Positions 1 to 8,551 are shown, counted from the stretch's first letter. The stretch is DNA of 64,000 nt from Phycisphaerae bacterium (GCA_016795035.1 JAEUIT010000019.1:21298-85297); one strand, 5' to 3'. Numbers and translations are program-made. The notes: generated from the sequence alone by a model not told the origin.

Positions 1-1094
1 CGCCGCGTCATGCCTATCTTGAACACGTCATCCCCGAACGAGCCGACGTTCGAGATGATGTAGACGTGACCGACGCGCGTGAGCTGCGCCTGCGCGATCG
101 CTCGTTCCTTCGCCTCATGTGCCGTCGCGAGGCGCGACTCTAGCTCACGGATCCGAACTTCGAGTGCGATGCGCTCGACCGTGGTCGCGGAGGCGACCTC
201 CTCGCGTGCCCGCGCAAGCGCACGAGCGGCATGATGCTCCTCTTCCTCCGCGTCTCGGCGCGCTCGCTCGAGTTCGCGCTGCACGCGTTCCTCTTCACGC
301 ATCTGCGCCCTGATCCGACGTTGCTCCTCGCGCTCTGCCTCCTTCTTCTCCGCTTCCTCGAAGGTCAGCCGAAGCTCCTCACGCTTGAGCTTCAGATAGG
401 GATGCGTGATCTGAAAGGAGAGGACGGTTCCGAGCTTGTTGATGGCGTTGAACGCGCTCTCAAGTCGCTCGAGCATGATTCGATAGTTGGTCCAGCTCAC
501 CTTGGCGATGACGGCATCCGCCTCGCCGTTGAATGCGCGAAGCAGGAGTTTGCGATATTGCTTCGCAAGACGCTCGCCTTCTCGGGTATCGCCGCCGACG
601 GAGAGACCTTCACCCCCAATGACGGCAATTCCCTCCTGGACCATGGCCTTTTGCTTCGCGTAGAGATCCGTCAGCGCTCGTTTATAGGCCTCGCTTGAGT
701 CGAACTCGAAATGCGGCTTGTAGACGCCGTGTTCGACCGCATCGAGGTCCTCTTCGAGTGACGCGAGCGTTCGGCGCGCCGCGGTCGCGGCGACTTCGTA
801 ACGGACCGTCTCGGCTTCGAGCGCGCGTCGTTGCTCCGCTGCGGCCGCATCGATCGCGCGACGTTCCGCGTCGTACCTGACGCGCAGGTTCTGGAGCTGA
901 TCGAGAGCGCGCTGGCGATCGGCATCCGCCGCGGAAGCCGCCTGCTTGCATCGCACAACTTCGGCGAGCGCGTCGTTCACCGGAGCGAAGTGCGTTTCGA
1001 CGGCGCGCCGGCGTGAGCGCTCGCTTTGCCAAAGCGCGAGGAAACACACCGCCGCGAGCGCCGCAACGCCTGCCCCGAGACTCAGCCAGAACAT
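1..1094 (-). CDS. DUF4041 / T5orf172-type GIY-YIG protein, C-terminus cut off by window edge
   Basis: The minus-strand frame is open from 1094 to the window edge, so about 364 N-terminal residues are visible. It starts MFWLSLGAG with one membrane helix (about residues 3-22), followed by a long charged coiled coil. A DUF4041-like core follows (FNAINKLGTVLSFQITHPY near the middle), then a second coiled coil rich in EE/RR. At the edge the frame reads RVGHVYIISNVGSFGDDVFK, the start of the T5orf172/GIY-YIG fold, with its GxVYIIsN and KIGMT signatures. The catalytic remainder lies outside the window. Family knowledge: such proteins pair a membrane/coiled-coil region with a GIY-YIG domain; their role is not settled. 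The open frame continues upstream of 1094 through an Ala/Pro/Ser stretch into repeats, but the ATG before the membrane helix is the natural start. Confidence 0.8.
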   Translation of the reverse strand, partial: MFWLSLGAGVAALAAVCFLALWQSERSRRRAVETHFAPVNDALAEVVRCKQAASAADADRQRALDQLQNLRVRYDAERRAIDAAAAEQRRALEAETVRYEVAATAARRTLASLEEDLDAVEHGVYKPHFEFDSSEAYKRALTDLYAKQKAMVQEGIAVIGGEGLSVGGDTREGERLAKQYRKLLLRAFNGEADAVIAKVSWTNYRIMLERLESAFNAINKLGTVLSFQITHPYLKLKREELRLTFEEAEKKEAEREEQRRIRAQMREEERVQRELERARRDAEEEEHHAARALARAREEVASATTVERIALEVRIRELESRLATAHEAKERAIAQAQLTRVGHVYIISNVGSFGDDVFKIGMTR

Positions 1095-1505
1095 CCCGAA
1101 ATGGTACTGGTCGGGGCCGCTCGTCCGCGTGCGTCGTCCTGCAACGTGGAGTGGCAGACGCCCAGCAATGGGACGAGGGGAGGCCGCCACGCGATGTGCT
1201 TCCGGCGGCTCGATTCGGCGCGTAGGACCACGTTGCGTGGCGAGGCTCTCCGCGATGCGATGAGCCGTCGCATCGGACGCGCCAGGAAAGCCGGTCGTCG
1301 CGACCGGCGCGGCATCAGGCGACGTCGCGGGGGAGGCGGGCGATGGAAGGTCCGGCGGGCTTGAGCCACCGGAGGCCGCGCGACGCACCGGCGCGACTTC
1401 GGTCGGGTGCGATGCCTTCGTGGGCGTTGGTCGCAGGGTGTTGGTGGGGGAGCACCACGCCGCGGGTGTCGCGCAGGGGTCTGTCCAGTGCGCGCCCGCG
1501 CTCCG

Positions 1506-1528
1506 ATGCCAGCCATCGTTATCCGCGC
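1506..1528 (-). repeat. 23-bp interspersed repeat, copy 1
   Basis: A member of a 23-bp family that, on this strand's complement, runs ATGCC to the TTATC core. On the minus strand it matches the family core TAACGATG and the end TGGCAT; the first base differs (G for GTCC start becomes GCGC). Confidence 0.7.
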
Positions 1529-1588
1529 AGCGGTCTGTCCAGTGCGCCCCGCCTGTCCAGTGCGCTCCCAGTACGCCCCCGCGTACCA

Positions 1589-1611
1589 ATGCCAGCCATC
1601 GTTATCCGGAC
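1589..1611 (-). repeat. 23-bp interspersed repeat, copy 2
   Basis: On the minus strand it begins GTCCGGATAACGATG and ends TGGCAT. It differs from copy 1 only near the GTCC end. Confidence 0.75.
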
Positions 1612-1716
1612 GGTGCGCGCGGTTCGGGGTCCGGCTGCGCACTGGTCTGTCCAGTTGCCGCGAGAACCGGCGCAGTGGTCTGGCCAGGGTGCGACGTCGG
1701 CGACTGGCGGCGTTCC

Positions 1717-1739
1717 GCGCACTGGTCTGTCCAGTGCGC
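1717..1739. repeat. Perfect 9-bp inverted repeat with 5-nt loop
   Basis: GCGCACTGG and CCAGTGCGC flank the loop TCTGT. Half copies of the same element recur at 1481, 1535, 1553 and 1637, so this is the best-preserved member of a local palindromic family. Confidence 0.75.
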
Positions 1740-1796
1740 CCGCGGTCCGCGCCCCGCATCACGCCGCCCAAACCGACGCGCCGCCGACGCACCAAC

Positions 1797-1819
1797 ATGC
1801 CACACACCATTATCGGGAC
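1797..1819 (-). repeat. 23-bp interspersed repeat, copy 3
   Basis: On the minus strand it begins GTCCCGATAATGGTG and ends TGGCAT. It is identical over all 23 bases to the copy at 14618-14640, nearly 13 kb away. Confidence 0.8.
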
Positions 1820-1993
1820 CTCGCGGCGGATCACGGCGCGCGTCTACCACAGCCGCACCTCCCAGCCACCCGCAACCCGTTCGCACCAGCCCGCTCGATC
1901 CATCCCGCGCACGCGTCCACCAAGGCATCGGCTGAGATGCCCGGCCCCGCGCGGGTCGCCCGAATCCCGCCTCCTCCCCACCCGCCTTTCTCC

Positions 1994-2022
1994 TTGCGAA
2001 TCTCGGCGAAATCGGGTCTACT
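1994..2022 (+). promoter_or_regulatory. Candidate housekeeping promoter of rpsU
   Basis: TTGCGA (1994-1999) and TCTACT (2017-2022) are separated by 17 bases, an acceptable sigma-70-type arrangement about 140 bases upstream of rpsU. It is assigned by spacing and similarity only. Confidence 0.45.
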
Positions 2023-2159
2023 GTGCGGCTCGCTTTCGGGCGAGCGACCCGCAGGAATCCCATCGGGCAGCGTTGCTCCATCGTCTTGTGACCGGCCACG
2101 GAGGCCGAGTCGGCGACGGGCACTGTCTGGGGTTGGGTCGCTGGAAGGTGCCTCGGACT

Positions 2160-2459
2160 ATGGCGATTCGAATCAAGGCTCGCGCCGGTGAGAGCGTGGA
2201 ACAGACGCTCCGTCGCTTCAAGAAGCTCTGCGAAAAGGAAGGCTTGACCAAGGACGTCAAGCGCAAGCAGTACTACGAGAAGCCCTCGGAACGTCGTCGC
2301 CGCTCGACCCGCAAGGGTCCGCCGCGCGGCATGCGCACCGGTGAAGGTCGTTCGTCCGGCGGCGCGGGTGGCCCGCGTTCGGCTGGCGGCGGTCGCTCCG
2401 GTGGCGGTCGACCGAGCGGTGGCCGCTCTGGCGGCGGCCGCGGTCCGTCGCGCGACTAA
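2160..2459 (+). CDS. rpsU: Small ribosomal subunit protein bS21 with Gly/Arg-rich tail
   Basis: 99 residues. The first 60 or so match bS21: MAIRIKARAGESVEQTLRRF at the start, then KLCEKEGLTKDVKRKQYYEKPSE and a basic RRRR segment. bS21 binds the 30S platform near the 3' end of 16S rRNA and helps mRNA engagement. The last ~35 residues (RSSGGAGGPRSAGGGRSGGG and on) are an arginine/glycine/serine low-complexity extension not found in standard 60-70 residue bS21. The start ATG at 2160 follows a GGAAGG ribosome site. It heads a plus-strand group with rsfS and panD. Confidence 0.95.
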   Translation: MAIRIKARAGESVEQTLRRFKKLCEKEGLTKDVKRKQYYEKPSERRRRSTRKGPPRGMRTGEGRSSGGAGGPRSAGGGRSGGGRPSGGRSGGGRGPSRD

Positions 2460-2618
2460 CGCTCCGCGTTGCGATGCGCTTTGCGCGCCCTCGCCCGCCT
2501 CGCGCGGACTGGGCGCTTCCATGCGTCGGTCGCGACTCCACGTTTCACACGCAGCACTGCTCACGCGCCTCGCGCACTCCGCGAGGCGCTTCCGTCTCAC
2601 GACCGCTCCACCCCGCCG

Positions 2619-3080
2619 ATGACGCGCACGTATTCCAACGCCGATCCCGAGGCCGTGCGCGCCTTCGCCATCGAAGCCGCACGCACGGTCTCTGAATCGA
2701 AGTGCACCGACGTCGTCCTGCTCGACGTCCGCGGGCACAGCCAAGTCTGCGACTACGTGATCGTCGGGAGCGGCACGAGCCAGCGGCAGATGCGCTCCGT
2801 CGCGCAAGAGGTCGAAGACCTCGGCAAAGCGCGGGGCACGCCGCCCTATCGCTCGAACCGCGACGACGGCACCACGTGGATCGTGATCGACTTTGTCGAG
2901 ACGGTGATCCATCTCTTTGAGCCGGAGCAACGGCTCTACTACGACCTTGAACTTCTCTGGTCGGGCGCCTCGCGCGTCGAGTGGCGGCGCGACCCGTCCG
3001 AGTCCCCGGCGCCGCGGGGGGCGCGCACGTTCGGCGCGCGTCCGCGAACGACAAGCGATTCCGACGTCCAGGCCGACTAA
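2619..3080 (+). CDS. rsfS: Ribosomal silencing factor RsfS (Iojap family)
   Basis: 153 residues. Recognised by the RsfS core: AFAIEAARTVSESKCTDVVL, then CDYVIVGSGTSQRQMRSVA and the terminal segment WIVIDFVETVIHLFEPEQR followed by YYDLELLW. RsfS binds uL14 and blocks subunit joining in starvation. The frame is open upstream to 2469, but the ATG at 2619 (MTRTYSNAD) gives the normal family length. The last 30 residues after the core are a low-complexity tail rich in R, P and S. It lies between rpsU and panD on the same strand. Confidence 0.92.
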   Translation: MTRTYSNADPEAVRAFAIEAARTVSESKCTDVVLLDVRGHSQVCDYVIVGSGTSQRQMRSVAQEVEDLGKARGTPPYRSNRDDGTTWIVIDFVETVIHLFEPEQRLYYDLELLWSGASRVEWRRDPSESPAPRGARTFGARPRTTSDSDVQAD

Positions 3081-3152
3081 CGTTGCGTGGCATCCGTCCG
3101 CTTCGTGCGGAGGGTGCCGAAACGAACCGAGTCCGCTCTCTCCGCACTCTCG

Positions 3153-3527
3153 ATGCTCCGCGAAGCCCTCTACGCGAAGATCCACCGGGCAACCGTGACG
3201 CAATGCAGTCCGGACTACATGGGCTCGATCACGATCGACCCTGATCTTCTCGACGCGACCGGCATTCGCGTCAACGAGAAGGTGCTCGTCGCGGATGTCG
3301 ACAACGCGAACCGGTTCGAGACCTACGTCTTCCGCGGCGAACGCGGTTCGGGCGTCATCGGCGTCAACGGCGCCGCCGCCAAACTCACGGGCGTCGGTCA
3401 CGTCGTCCTCGTCATGAGCTTCGCGCTGATGACGGAGGAGGAGTTGCGGACGTTCCGCCCGAAGGTCGTCATCTGCACCCCTGACAACAAGATCGCCCAA
3501 TACCTCGAGTACGAGCCGGACGCGTGA
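3153..3527 (+). CDS. panD: Aspartate 1-decarboxylase (pyruvoyl enzyme)
   Basis: 124 residues. PanD converts L-aspartate to beta-alanine for pantothenate and coenzyme A synthesis. Starting at the ATG at 3153 (MLREALYAKIHRATVTQ), the self-cleavage site YMGSITID puts Gly at 24 and Ser at 25, exactly as in characterised PanD. This decides the start over the upstream ATG at 3087. Other family signatures follow: DLLDATGIRVNEKV, NGNRF-like NANRFETY, GVIGVNGAAA and VVLVMSFA. The enzyme is made as a proenzyme; cleavage at Gly24-Ser25 generates the pyruvoyl group. Confidence 0.95.
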   Translation: MLREALYAKIHRATVTQCSPDYMGSITIDPDLLDATGIRVNEKVLVADVDNANRFETYVFRGERGSGVIGVNGAAAKLTGVGHVVLVMSFALMTEEELRTFRPKVVICTPDNKIAQYLEYEPDA

Positions 3528-3580
3528 GCGAGCGATCGTGACGCGGCGGCACGGCCGAGCCCGCAGCCTGGAGCGCGAAC

Positions 3581-5671
3581 ATGGCCAACTTTCGTTCCGT
3601 CCGTCTGATCGCCCACGCATTCGCGACCATCGCGGTCGTGGGTAGCCTCGCATCCGCGACCCTCGCCGCCGATCCGCCGGCGGCTGCAACGGCGAGTGCG
3701 CCGAGCGAGAAGCAGCCTCACGCGAAGGCCCTCACCTCGGGACGTTGGCAAGGCGAGCTGACGCAGGAAGGCTCGAGCGTCTTCATACTTGTCGAACTCG
3801 TCGACGAGGGCGGCCAGCCGCGCGTGTATCTCACGATCCCCAACGCGCAGGCGATCCGCGCCCTCGCTCGAGACGTCGTCATCGACGGCTCCACGCTCTC
3901 GTTCTCGCTCGACGCACGCGGCGTGAACGCCCGCTTCAAGGGCGAAGTGAAGCAGAGCGTGACCGACGAGACGTCGAAGGCCATCGTCTCGAACGGAACG
4001 TATGTGGGCACGCTCAAGCTCGGGCGCGCGGGCGCCGAACCGACCGAGACAGCCTTCACGTTGGAAGCGACCCCCGATGCGCGGCAGCTCGCCGGCATGC
4101 GGCGATTCGAGACGGAGCTCGCGCTCGGGGGCACGAAACTCCCGATCGCGCTCACGATCGCGGAAGCGGCGCGCATGGCGGACGGTTCGCCGCGCCACGT
4201 CGGACTCATCGACATCCCGGCGCAGGGCCTCACGGCGTATCCGGCGATCGTCTCCCGATCGATGAACGAGGACGGCTCCCCGCGTTGGACCGTGCGCATG
4301 CCGGTCGGAGTCGATGCGATTTTCGATCTCGCCGAGAACCGCGACGGGACGCTGTCCGGCCGCTTCAAGCAAGGGCCGATCGACCTGCCGGTCACCTTCG
4401 AGGCATCGAAGGGCAAGATCGCCGGCGAGATGAAGCGGCCGCAGATGCCGAAGCCGCCATTCCCGTACACCGAGCGGAACGTCACCATCGGGCACCGCTT
4501 CGGACATTCGTTAGCTGCAACGCTGACGATCCCCGAGCGCACGCCGACGTCGCCGGCGAAGTTCCCGGCCGTCGTCCTGATCTCGGGCAGTGGGCCCCAG
4601 GACCGCGACGAGACGCTCCTCGGACACAAGCCATTCGCGGTGCTCGCCGACGCGCTCGCCCGCGCCGGCATCGCGGTGCTCCGCTACGACGACCGCGGCA
4701 CCGGCGGCTCGACCGGCACGTTCGCCGGGTCGACGAGCCTCAACTTCGCGACCGACGCCGACGAAGCCTCGGAGTGGCTCAAGTCACAGCCGGAGATCGA
4801 TGAGCGACGCGTGGGCCTCATCGGTCACAGTGAGGGCGGCCTGATCGCTCCGATCGTCACCGCGTGGCAGTGGAGCGAAGGGCTCGGATCCGACAAGCCG
4901 ATCGCGTTCATCGTGCTCCTCGCCGGTCCGGGCGTGACCGGTGCGGAGATCCTGAAGCTCCAGATGCGTCGCATTCTCGAGGCGGAAGGCACCGCGCCGG
5001 AGTCGGTCGAAGCCGTCTCGAAGGCGCAGGTCGCGCTGATCGATGCGGTCGTCGCTCCGACGGTCGACGAGGAGGCCGTGCGTGCCGCCGCGATGGAACT
5101 CGCGCGGGTGCAAGCCACCACGTTGCAGCCGAAGGGCGACGACACGGTCAGCGAGAAGCCGAAGGTGCCGACTCAGGAGGAGATCGAGCAGGCCGCGGCG
5201 GCGATCGTCGGGCAGATGTCTGACGCATGGATGGGCACCTTCCTTCGCATCGATCCGCGCGTCTGGCTGGCGACGTCGCCCGTGCCGATTCTCGCGATGA
5301 ACGGCGAGCTCGACACGCAGGTCGACGCGGACCAGAACCTCCCCGCGATCGAGGCTGCCGTCGCGCTCGGGCAGGGAACGGTCACGACCAAGCGATATCC
5401 CGGCCTCAACCACCTCTTCCAGCCCGCGAAGACCGGAGGCGTCAGCGAGTACGCGGCGATCGAGACCACGTTCGATCCTGCGGCGCTCAAGGATCTCGTC
5501 GATTGGGTCGTCGCCACGTCGAAGCTCGAGCCGCGCTCGCCCCGCGACCTCCGCGTGAAGTCGCCGGAGGAGCGCCCGCGCCCGACCGTCGAGCTTATCG
5601 AGCCGACGTCGCCTGCAACGCCGAGCGCGCCCGTCGCGCCGTCCGCTCCGAAGGAACCCGCGAAGCCCTGA
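3581..5671 (+). CDS. Secreted alpha/beta hydrolase (S33-like)
   Basis: 696 residues with a Sec-type signal peptide ending near LASATLAADPP. Residues 40-280 are a beta-rich region of unknown fold. Residues ~290-650 are an alpha/beta hydrolase: LISGSGPQDRDE (oxyanion region), VLRYDDRGTGGSTG, nucleophile elbow GHSEGG, acid in NGELDTQVD and catalytic His in GLNHLF. This arrangement is typical of dienelactone-hydrolase/S33-type proteins often annotated as prolyl-aminopeptidase-like or esterase; the substrate cannot be read from sequence. A Pro/Ala/Ser tail ends the protein. It follows panD by about 50 bases and may be cotranscribed. Confidence 0.85.
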   Translation: MANFRSVRLIAHAFATIAVVGSLASATLAADPPAAATASAPSEKQPHAKALTSGRWQGELTQEGSSVFILVELVDEGGQPRVYLTIPNAQAIRALARDVVIDGSTLSFSLDARGVNARFKGEVKQSVTDETSKAIVSNGTYVGTLKLGRAGAEPTETAFTLEATPDARQLAGMRRFETELALGGTKLPIALTIAEAARMADGSPRHVGLIDIPAQGLTAYPAIVSRSMNEDGSPRWTVRMPVGVDAIFDLAENRDGTLSGRFKQGPIDLPVTFEASKGKIAGEMKRPQMPKPPFPYTERNVTIGHRFGHSLAATLTIPERTPTSPAKFPAVVLISGSGPQDRDETLLGHKPFAVLADALARAGIAVLRYDDRGTGGSTGTFAGSTSLNFATDADEASEWLKSQPEIDERRVGLIGHSEGGLIAPIVTAWQWSEGLGSDKPIAFIVLLAGPGVTGAEILKLQMRRILEAEGTAPESVEAVSKAQVALIDAVVAPTVDEEAVRAAAMELARVQATTLQPKGDDTVSEKPKVPTQEEIEQAAAAIVGQMSDAWMGTFLRIDPRVWLATSPVPILAMNGELDTQVDADQNLPAIEAAVALGQGTVTTKRYPGLNHLFQPAKTGGVSEYAAIETTFDPAALKDLVDWVVATSKLEPRSPRDLRVKSPEERPRPTVELIEPTSPATPSAPVAPSAPKEPAKP

Positions 5672-5716
5672 GTGGGCCGTCCGTCCGCACCATCCCCACT
5701 GCAACGCTGAGATCCC

Positions 5717-6394
5717 ATGTCGTTCGGACTTTCTCGAGGACGCAAGCTCGACGTCGGCGACGTCGGCATCGACCGCTCCGCGTTGCCGCCGATCGCGAGC
5801 GACGCCGCGGCGCCGGGCGCGCGCCCGGACTTCGACCCTCGCCAGTGGTTCGGGTCGCCCGAGCGCGACTTCGACCTTGAGATCGGCTCGGGGAAGGGCA
5901 CCTTCCTCCTCCAGCAGTCGGAGATCGAGCCCGAGGTGAACTTCCTCGGCATCGAGTGGGCGGGGGAGTTCTTCCGCTACGCGGCCGACCGCATGCGGCG
6001 GCGGCAGACGCCGAACGCGAAGATCCTCTGGGCCGACGCGACGGAGTTCGTGCGTTTCTGGATGCCGAGCGGCATCGTGCGCGTGGTGCATCTCTACTTC
6101 AGCGATCCTTGGCCAAAGGCGCGGCACCACAAGCGCCGCGTCGTGCAGGATGCGACGCTTCGCGAGTTCCATCGCGTGCTGCGCCCGGGCGGCGAGTTGC
6201 GGCTCGTCACCGACCACGACGATCTCTGGGCGTGGTACGAGGAGCACGCCGCCCGCAACGCGGAGTTGTTCGAGCGGCTCGTCTTCGAACGCCCCGCGAG
6301 CGCCGGGGACGGCGAGGTCGTCGGCACGAACTTCGAGCGCAAGTACCGTCGCGAGGGCCGGCCCTTCCACGCGATGACATTGCGGCGAAGGTGA
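5717..6394 (+). CDS. trmB: tRNA (guanine-N7-)-methyltransferase TrmB
   Basis: 225 residues. It is an SAM-dependent enzyme that makes m7G46 in the tRNA variable loop. The SAM site DLEIGSGKG is followed by FLGIEW, then the family-defining SDPWPKARHHKRR and the C-terminal TNFERKYRREGR. Length and motif order are normal for TrmB. The N-terminal 45 residues are more variable. It lies about 45 bases downstream of the hydrolase gene; the intervening bases carry a CTGCAACG motif copy. Confidence 0.95.
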   Translation: MSFGLSRGRKLDVGDVGIDRSALPPIASDAAAPGARPDFDPRQWFGSPERDFDLEIGSGKGTFLLQQSEIEPEVNFLGIEWAGEFFRYAADRMRRRQTPNAKILWADATEFVRFWMPSGIVRVVHLYFSDPWPKARHHKRRVVQDATLREFHRVLRPGGELRLVTDHDDLWAWYEEHAARNAELFERLVFERPASAGDGEVVGTNFERKYRREGRPFHAMTLRRR

Positions 6395-6416
6395 GCCGGC
6401 GATCGGAAGGCTCCAT

Positions 6417-6830
6417 ATGGCTTCGCCCCGCGACGACGTTGCAGGAACGCCAGTCCGCCGCTGCTGGAACTGCGGGCACTCGATCAACATTGGCCTCGCT
6501 CGGTGCCCCGAATGTGGAGTCGGTGCGGTGCACAGCCCGGAGATGCGCGACCTTGACCGTTGGCGCTCGTCTCGCGCACGGTCGTTCGTCATCGCGGCAA
6601 CGCTGATAGTCGCCGTGCTTATCGTGGCACGGCACCAAACGGAATCGCTCTCGCCTTACGGGTGGCGGATCCTTGCCCTGATCGAACCAGCGATCGGTCT
6701 GGGAGCGATGACCGCGGTCGTGCTGGTCGGGCTCGCGATGCGGACCTACTACGCCCGTTGGCAGTGGATCGTCGGGCTCGGCGTCGTTGCAGGCATCGTG
6801 TACGTCTATCGATTCTGCTTCGGCGTCTAG
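6417..6830 (+). CDS. Small membrane protein with N-terminal zinc ribbon
   Basis: 137 residues, function unknown. An N-terminal CWNCGHSINIGLARCPECG forms a two-CxxC zinc ribbon (residues ~13-31). Three hydrophobic segments follow (about 58-72, 88-106, 115-132). The same ribbon-plus-membrane layout recurs in this window at 29254, 56149 and 57440. It starts 22 bases after trmB and converges on the sigma-54 regulator. Confidence 0.75.
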   Translation: MASPRDDVAGTPVRRCWNCGHSINIGLARCPECGVGAVHSPEMRDLDRWRSSRARSFVIAATLIVAVLIVARHQTESLSPYGWRILALIEPAIGLGAMTAVVLVGLAMRTYYARWQWIVGLGVVAGIVYVYRFCFGV

Positions 6831-6838
6831 ATCGCCAT

Positions 6839-8404
6839 TCATCGAGCCCCGCGATAGCTCGCCCAATCGATGCCGAGCCTTCGCATGCGGGCGCGAAGCG
6901 TGTGCGGATTCACCGCGAGGCGCGCGGCTGCGCCGTGGGGGCCTTCGATCCGGCCACGGACGTCGTGCAGGACGCGGCAGATGTGGGCGCGGGCGGCAGC
7001 GTCGAACGACTCGTCGGTTCGGTCGATCGGCGCGGCAGCAACGCGGAGAGCAGGCGGTGCGGATCGTGCCTCGCGCGAGCGTAGCGCCGGCTGTCCGAGC
7101 GCCGTCGCGACGTCGATCGACTCGCCTTGGCCGAGGATCACCGCACGGTCGATGACGCTCGCGAGCTCGCGCACGTTGCCCGGCCAGTCGTAGGCTCGGA
7201 GGCGTTCGATGTCCACGTCGGACAGTTCGACCGCGGCGAGGCCAAAGCGTCGCGACGCGCGACTCGCGAAGTGACGTGCGAGCGCGGCGATGTCGTCGAG
7301 GCGTTCGCGCAGCGGCGGCAGCAGGATCTGAAACACCGCGAGGCGATACCAGAGATCTTCGCGAAACGTGTGTTGCCGCACCATCGCCGCGAGGTCGCGG
7401 TGGGTCGCCGAGACCACCCGCACGTTGACGTGCACCGACTCCTCGCCGCCGACCCGCTCGAGCGAGCCTTCCTGCAGTACGCGAAGGAGACGCACCTGCA
7501 CTGGCGGCGGCAGTTCGCCGACCTCGTCGAGAAAAAGCGTGCCGCCGTCGGCGCGCTCGAACCAGCCGCGCCGCGCCCGCGTGGCGCCCGTGAACGATCC
7601 AGCTTCGTGGCCGAAGAGTTCGGAGTCGACGAGGTCGGGCGCGATCGCGCCGCAGTTGACGCGGAGAAACGGGCCGCGTGCCCGCGACGATCGATCGTGG
7701 ATCGCGCGGGCGATGACCTCCTTGCCCGAGCCGGTCTCGCCGAGGATCAACGTCGGCATGTCCGTCGTCGCGACGAGCTCGACGCGCTCCATGACGTGCC
7801 GGAGTCCGTCGCCCGCGCCGACGATCGACGACTCGTTCTCGTCGCGGCCAAGGCGACGAAGGAACGACTCGCGGTCTGCGTCGGCCGCCGCCTGCAACGC
7901 GGAGCGCTCGATCCGCTCGTTGTGATGGACGAGCGCCGCGGCCATCGGCTCGGCGAGCGGCTCGACGATCGATCGCGCGTCGCGGCGCCACGCGTGACGA
8001 GGCTTCAAGGTGAGAATCGCGACCCCGAGCGGATCCTTGCCGCGCAGGAGCGGCAGCAAGAGACGCTCGTCGGACGGTTTGGCCGGATCGAGCGCCTCCA
8101 TCACGTTCGTGCGGCGATGTTCGGTCGGCCGGATCGACGCTTCCGAACGAAGGCGACGCGCGAGGGAGTCGTGCGCCGCCTCGGGCAACGGGATCGCCTT
8201 CGCGTCGGGCACATGCGCTCCGGACCCGTCGACGGCCGCGACCGTCTCGACGATTCCCCGATCGCCGTCGATGCGACGGATCTCGATGCGAACGCACGCC
8301 GCCTCGCGGGCGACGACCGGGAACGCGGCCTCGAGGAAGGCGACGAGCGACTCCGCGAGAAGGGAGTGCGACCACAGGCTGGTGAGAAGGTGGGAGGTGC
8401 CCAT
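6839..8404 (-). CDS. Sigma-54-dependent transcriptional activator with N-terminal GAF-like sensor
   Basis: 521 residues. Residues 1-175 form a GAF-like sensor region. Residues ~205-435 are the AAA+ domain: Walker A GETGSGKE, Walker B GGTLFLDEVGELP, sensor REDLWYRL and WPGNVREL. The sigma-54 contact loop reads GSFTGA instead of the usual GAFTGA. The C-terminal Fis-type helix-turn-helix is HGAAARLAVNPHTLRARMRR. The start ATG at 8404 (MGTSHLL) is chosen because upstream sequence is antisense to the next gene. It diverges from the flavoprotein-dioxygenase gene, which has a sigma-54-like promoter, so that gene is its likely target. The signal sensed is unknown. Confidence 0.92.
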   Translation of the reverse strand: MGTSHLLTSLWSHSLLAESLVAFLEAAFPVVAREAACVRIEIRRIDGDRGIVETVAAVDGSGAHVPDAKAIPLPEAAHDSLARRLRSEASIRPTEHRRTNVMEALDPAKPSDERLLLPLLRGKDPLGVAILTLKPRHAWRRDARSIVEPLAEPMAAALVHHNERIERSALQAAADADRESFLRRLGRDENESSIVGAGDGLRHVMERVELVATTDMPTLILGETGSGKEVIARAIHDRSSRARGPFLRVNCGAIAPDLVDSELFGHEAGSFTGATRARRGWFERADGGTLFLDEVGELPPPVQVRLLRVLQEGSLERVGGEESVHVNVRVVSATHRDLAAMVRQHTFREDLWYRLAVFQILLPPLRERLDDIAALARHFASRASRRFGLAAVELSDVDIERLRAYDWPGNVRELASVIDRAVILGQGESIDVATALGQPALRSREARSAPPALRVAAAPIDRTDESFDAAARAHICRVLHDVRGRIEGPHGAAARLAVNPHTLRARMRRLGIDWASYRGAR

Positions 8405-8523
8405 TGGGACGAGCCCTAAGATGTCACGGAAAGCTAGCACAAAAGACGGCGATGTCCCGTGAAATGGCACGGATGGAGCGAGAGACGTCGACTGTCGCCC
8501 TCTCAAACCGCGTTGCCGCGCAT

Positions 8524-8539
8524 TGGCACGGCCCTTGAG
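8524..8539 (+). promoter_or_regulatory. Sigma-54-type (-24/-12) promoter
   Basis: TTGGCACGGCCCTTGA matches the -24 element TGGCACG and an -12 element TTGA (consensus TTGC) with correct spacing. The expected start site lies around 8549, only a few bases before the ATG at 8552, so the transcript would be almost leaderless unless translation starts further in. A short inverted repeat CCGTG/CACGG lies upstream at about 8457-8472 and could be an activator site. The adjacent divergent gene encodes a sigma-54 activator. Confidence 0.65.
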
Positions 8540-8551
8540 AGGGGCGTGGGC

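Larger units (their letters stand above)
1095..1993. repeat. Repeat-rich intergenic island
   Basis: No convincing gene lies between the DUF4041 gene and rpsU. From about 1480 to 1820 the region is packed with two interspersed repeat families. The first is CTGTCCAGTGCGC (1481, 1535, 1553), which in two places forms an inverted repeat with GCGCACTGG (1637-1655 and 1717-1739). The second is a 23-bp element containing TTATC (1506-1528, 1589-1611, 1797-1819). The part from 1095 to about 1450 reads in the DUF4041 frame as an Ala/Pro/Ser-rich stretch without a clear start codon and could be an N-terminal extension. About 1820-1990 shows no features. Confidence 0.6.

Noticed and set aside
1481..1819. 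CRISPR array
   Set aside because: Repeats are irregularly spaced, of two kinds and partly inverted; no spacers of constant length and no cas genes.
1602..3689. Minus-strand frame of about 695 codons across rpsU, rsfS and panD
   Set aside because: Covers three well recognised plus-strand genes and ends in repeat DNA.
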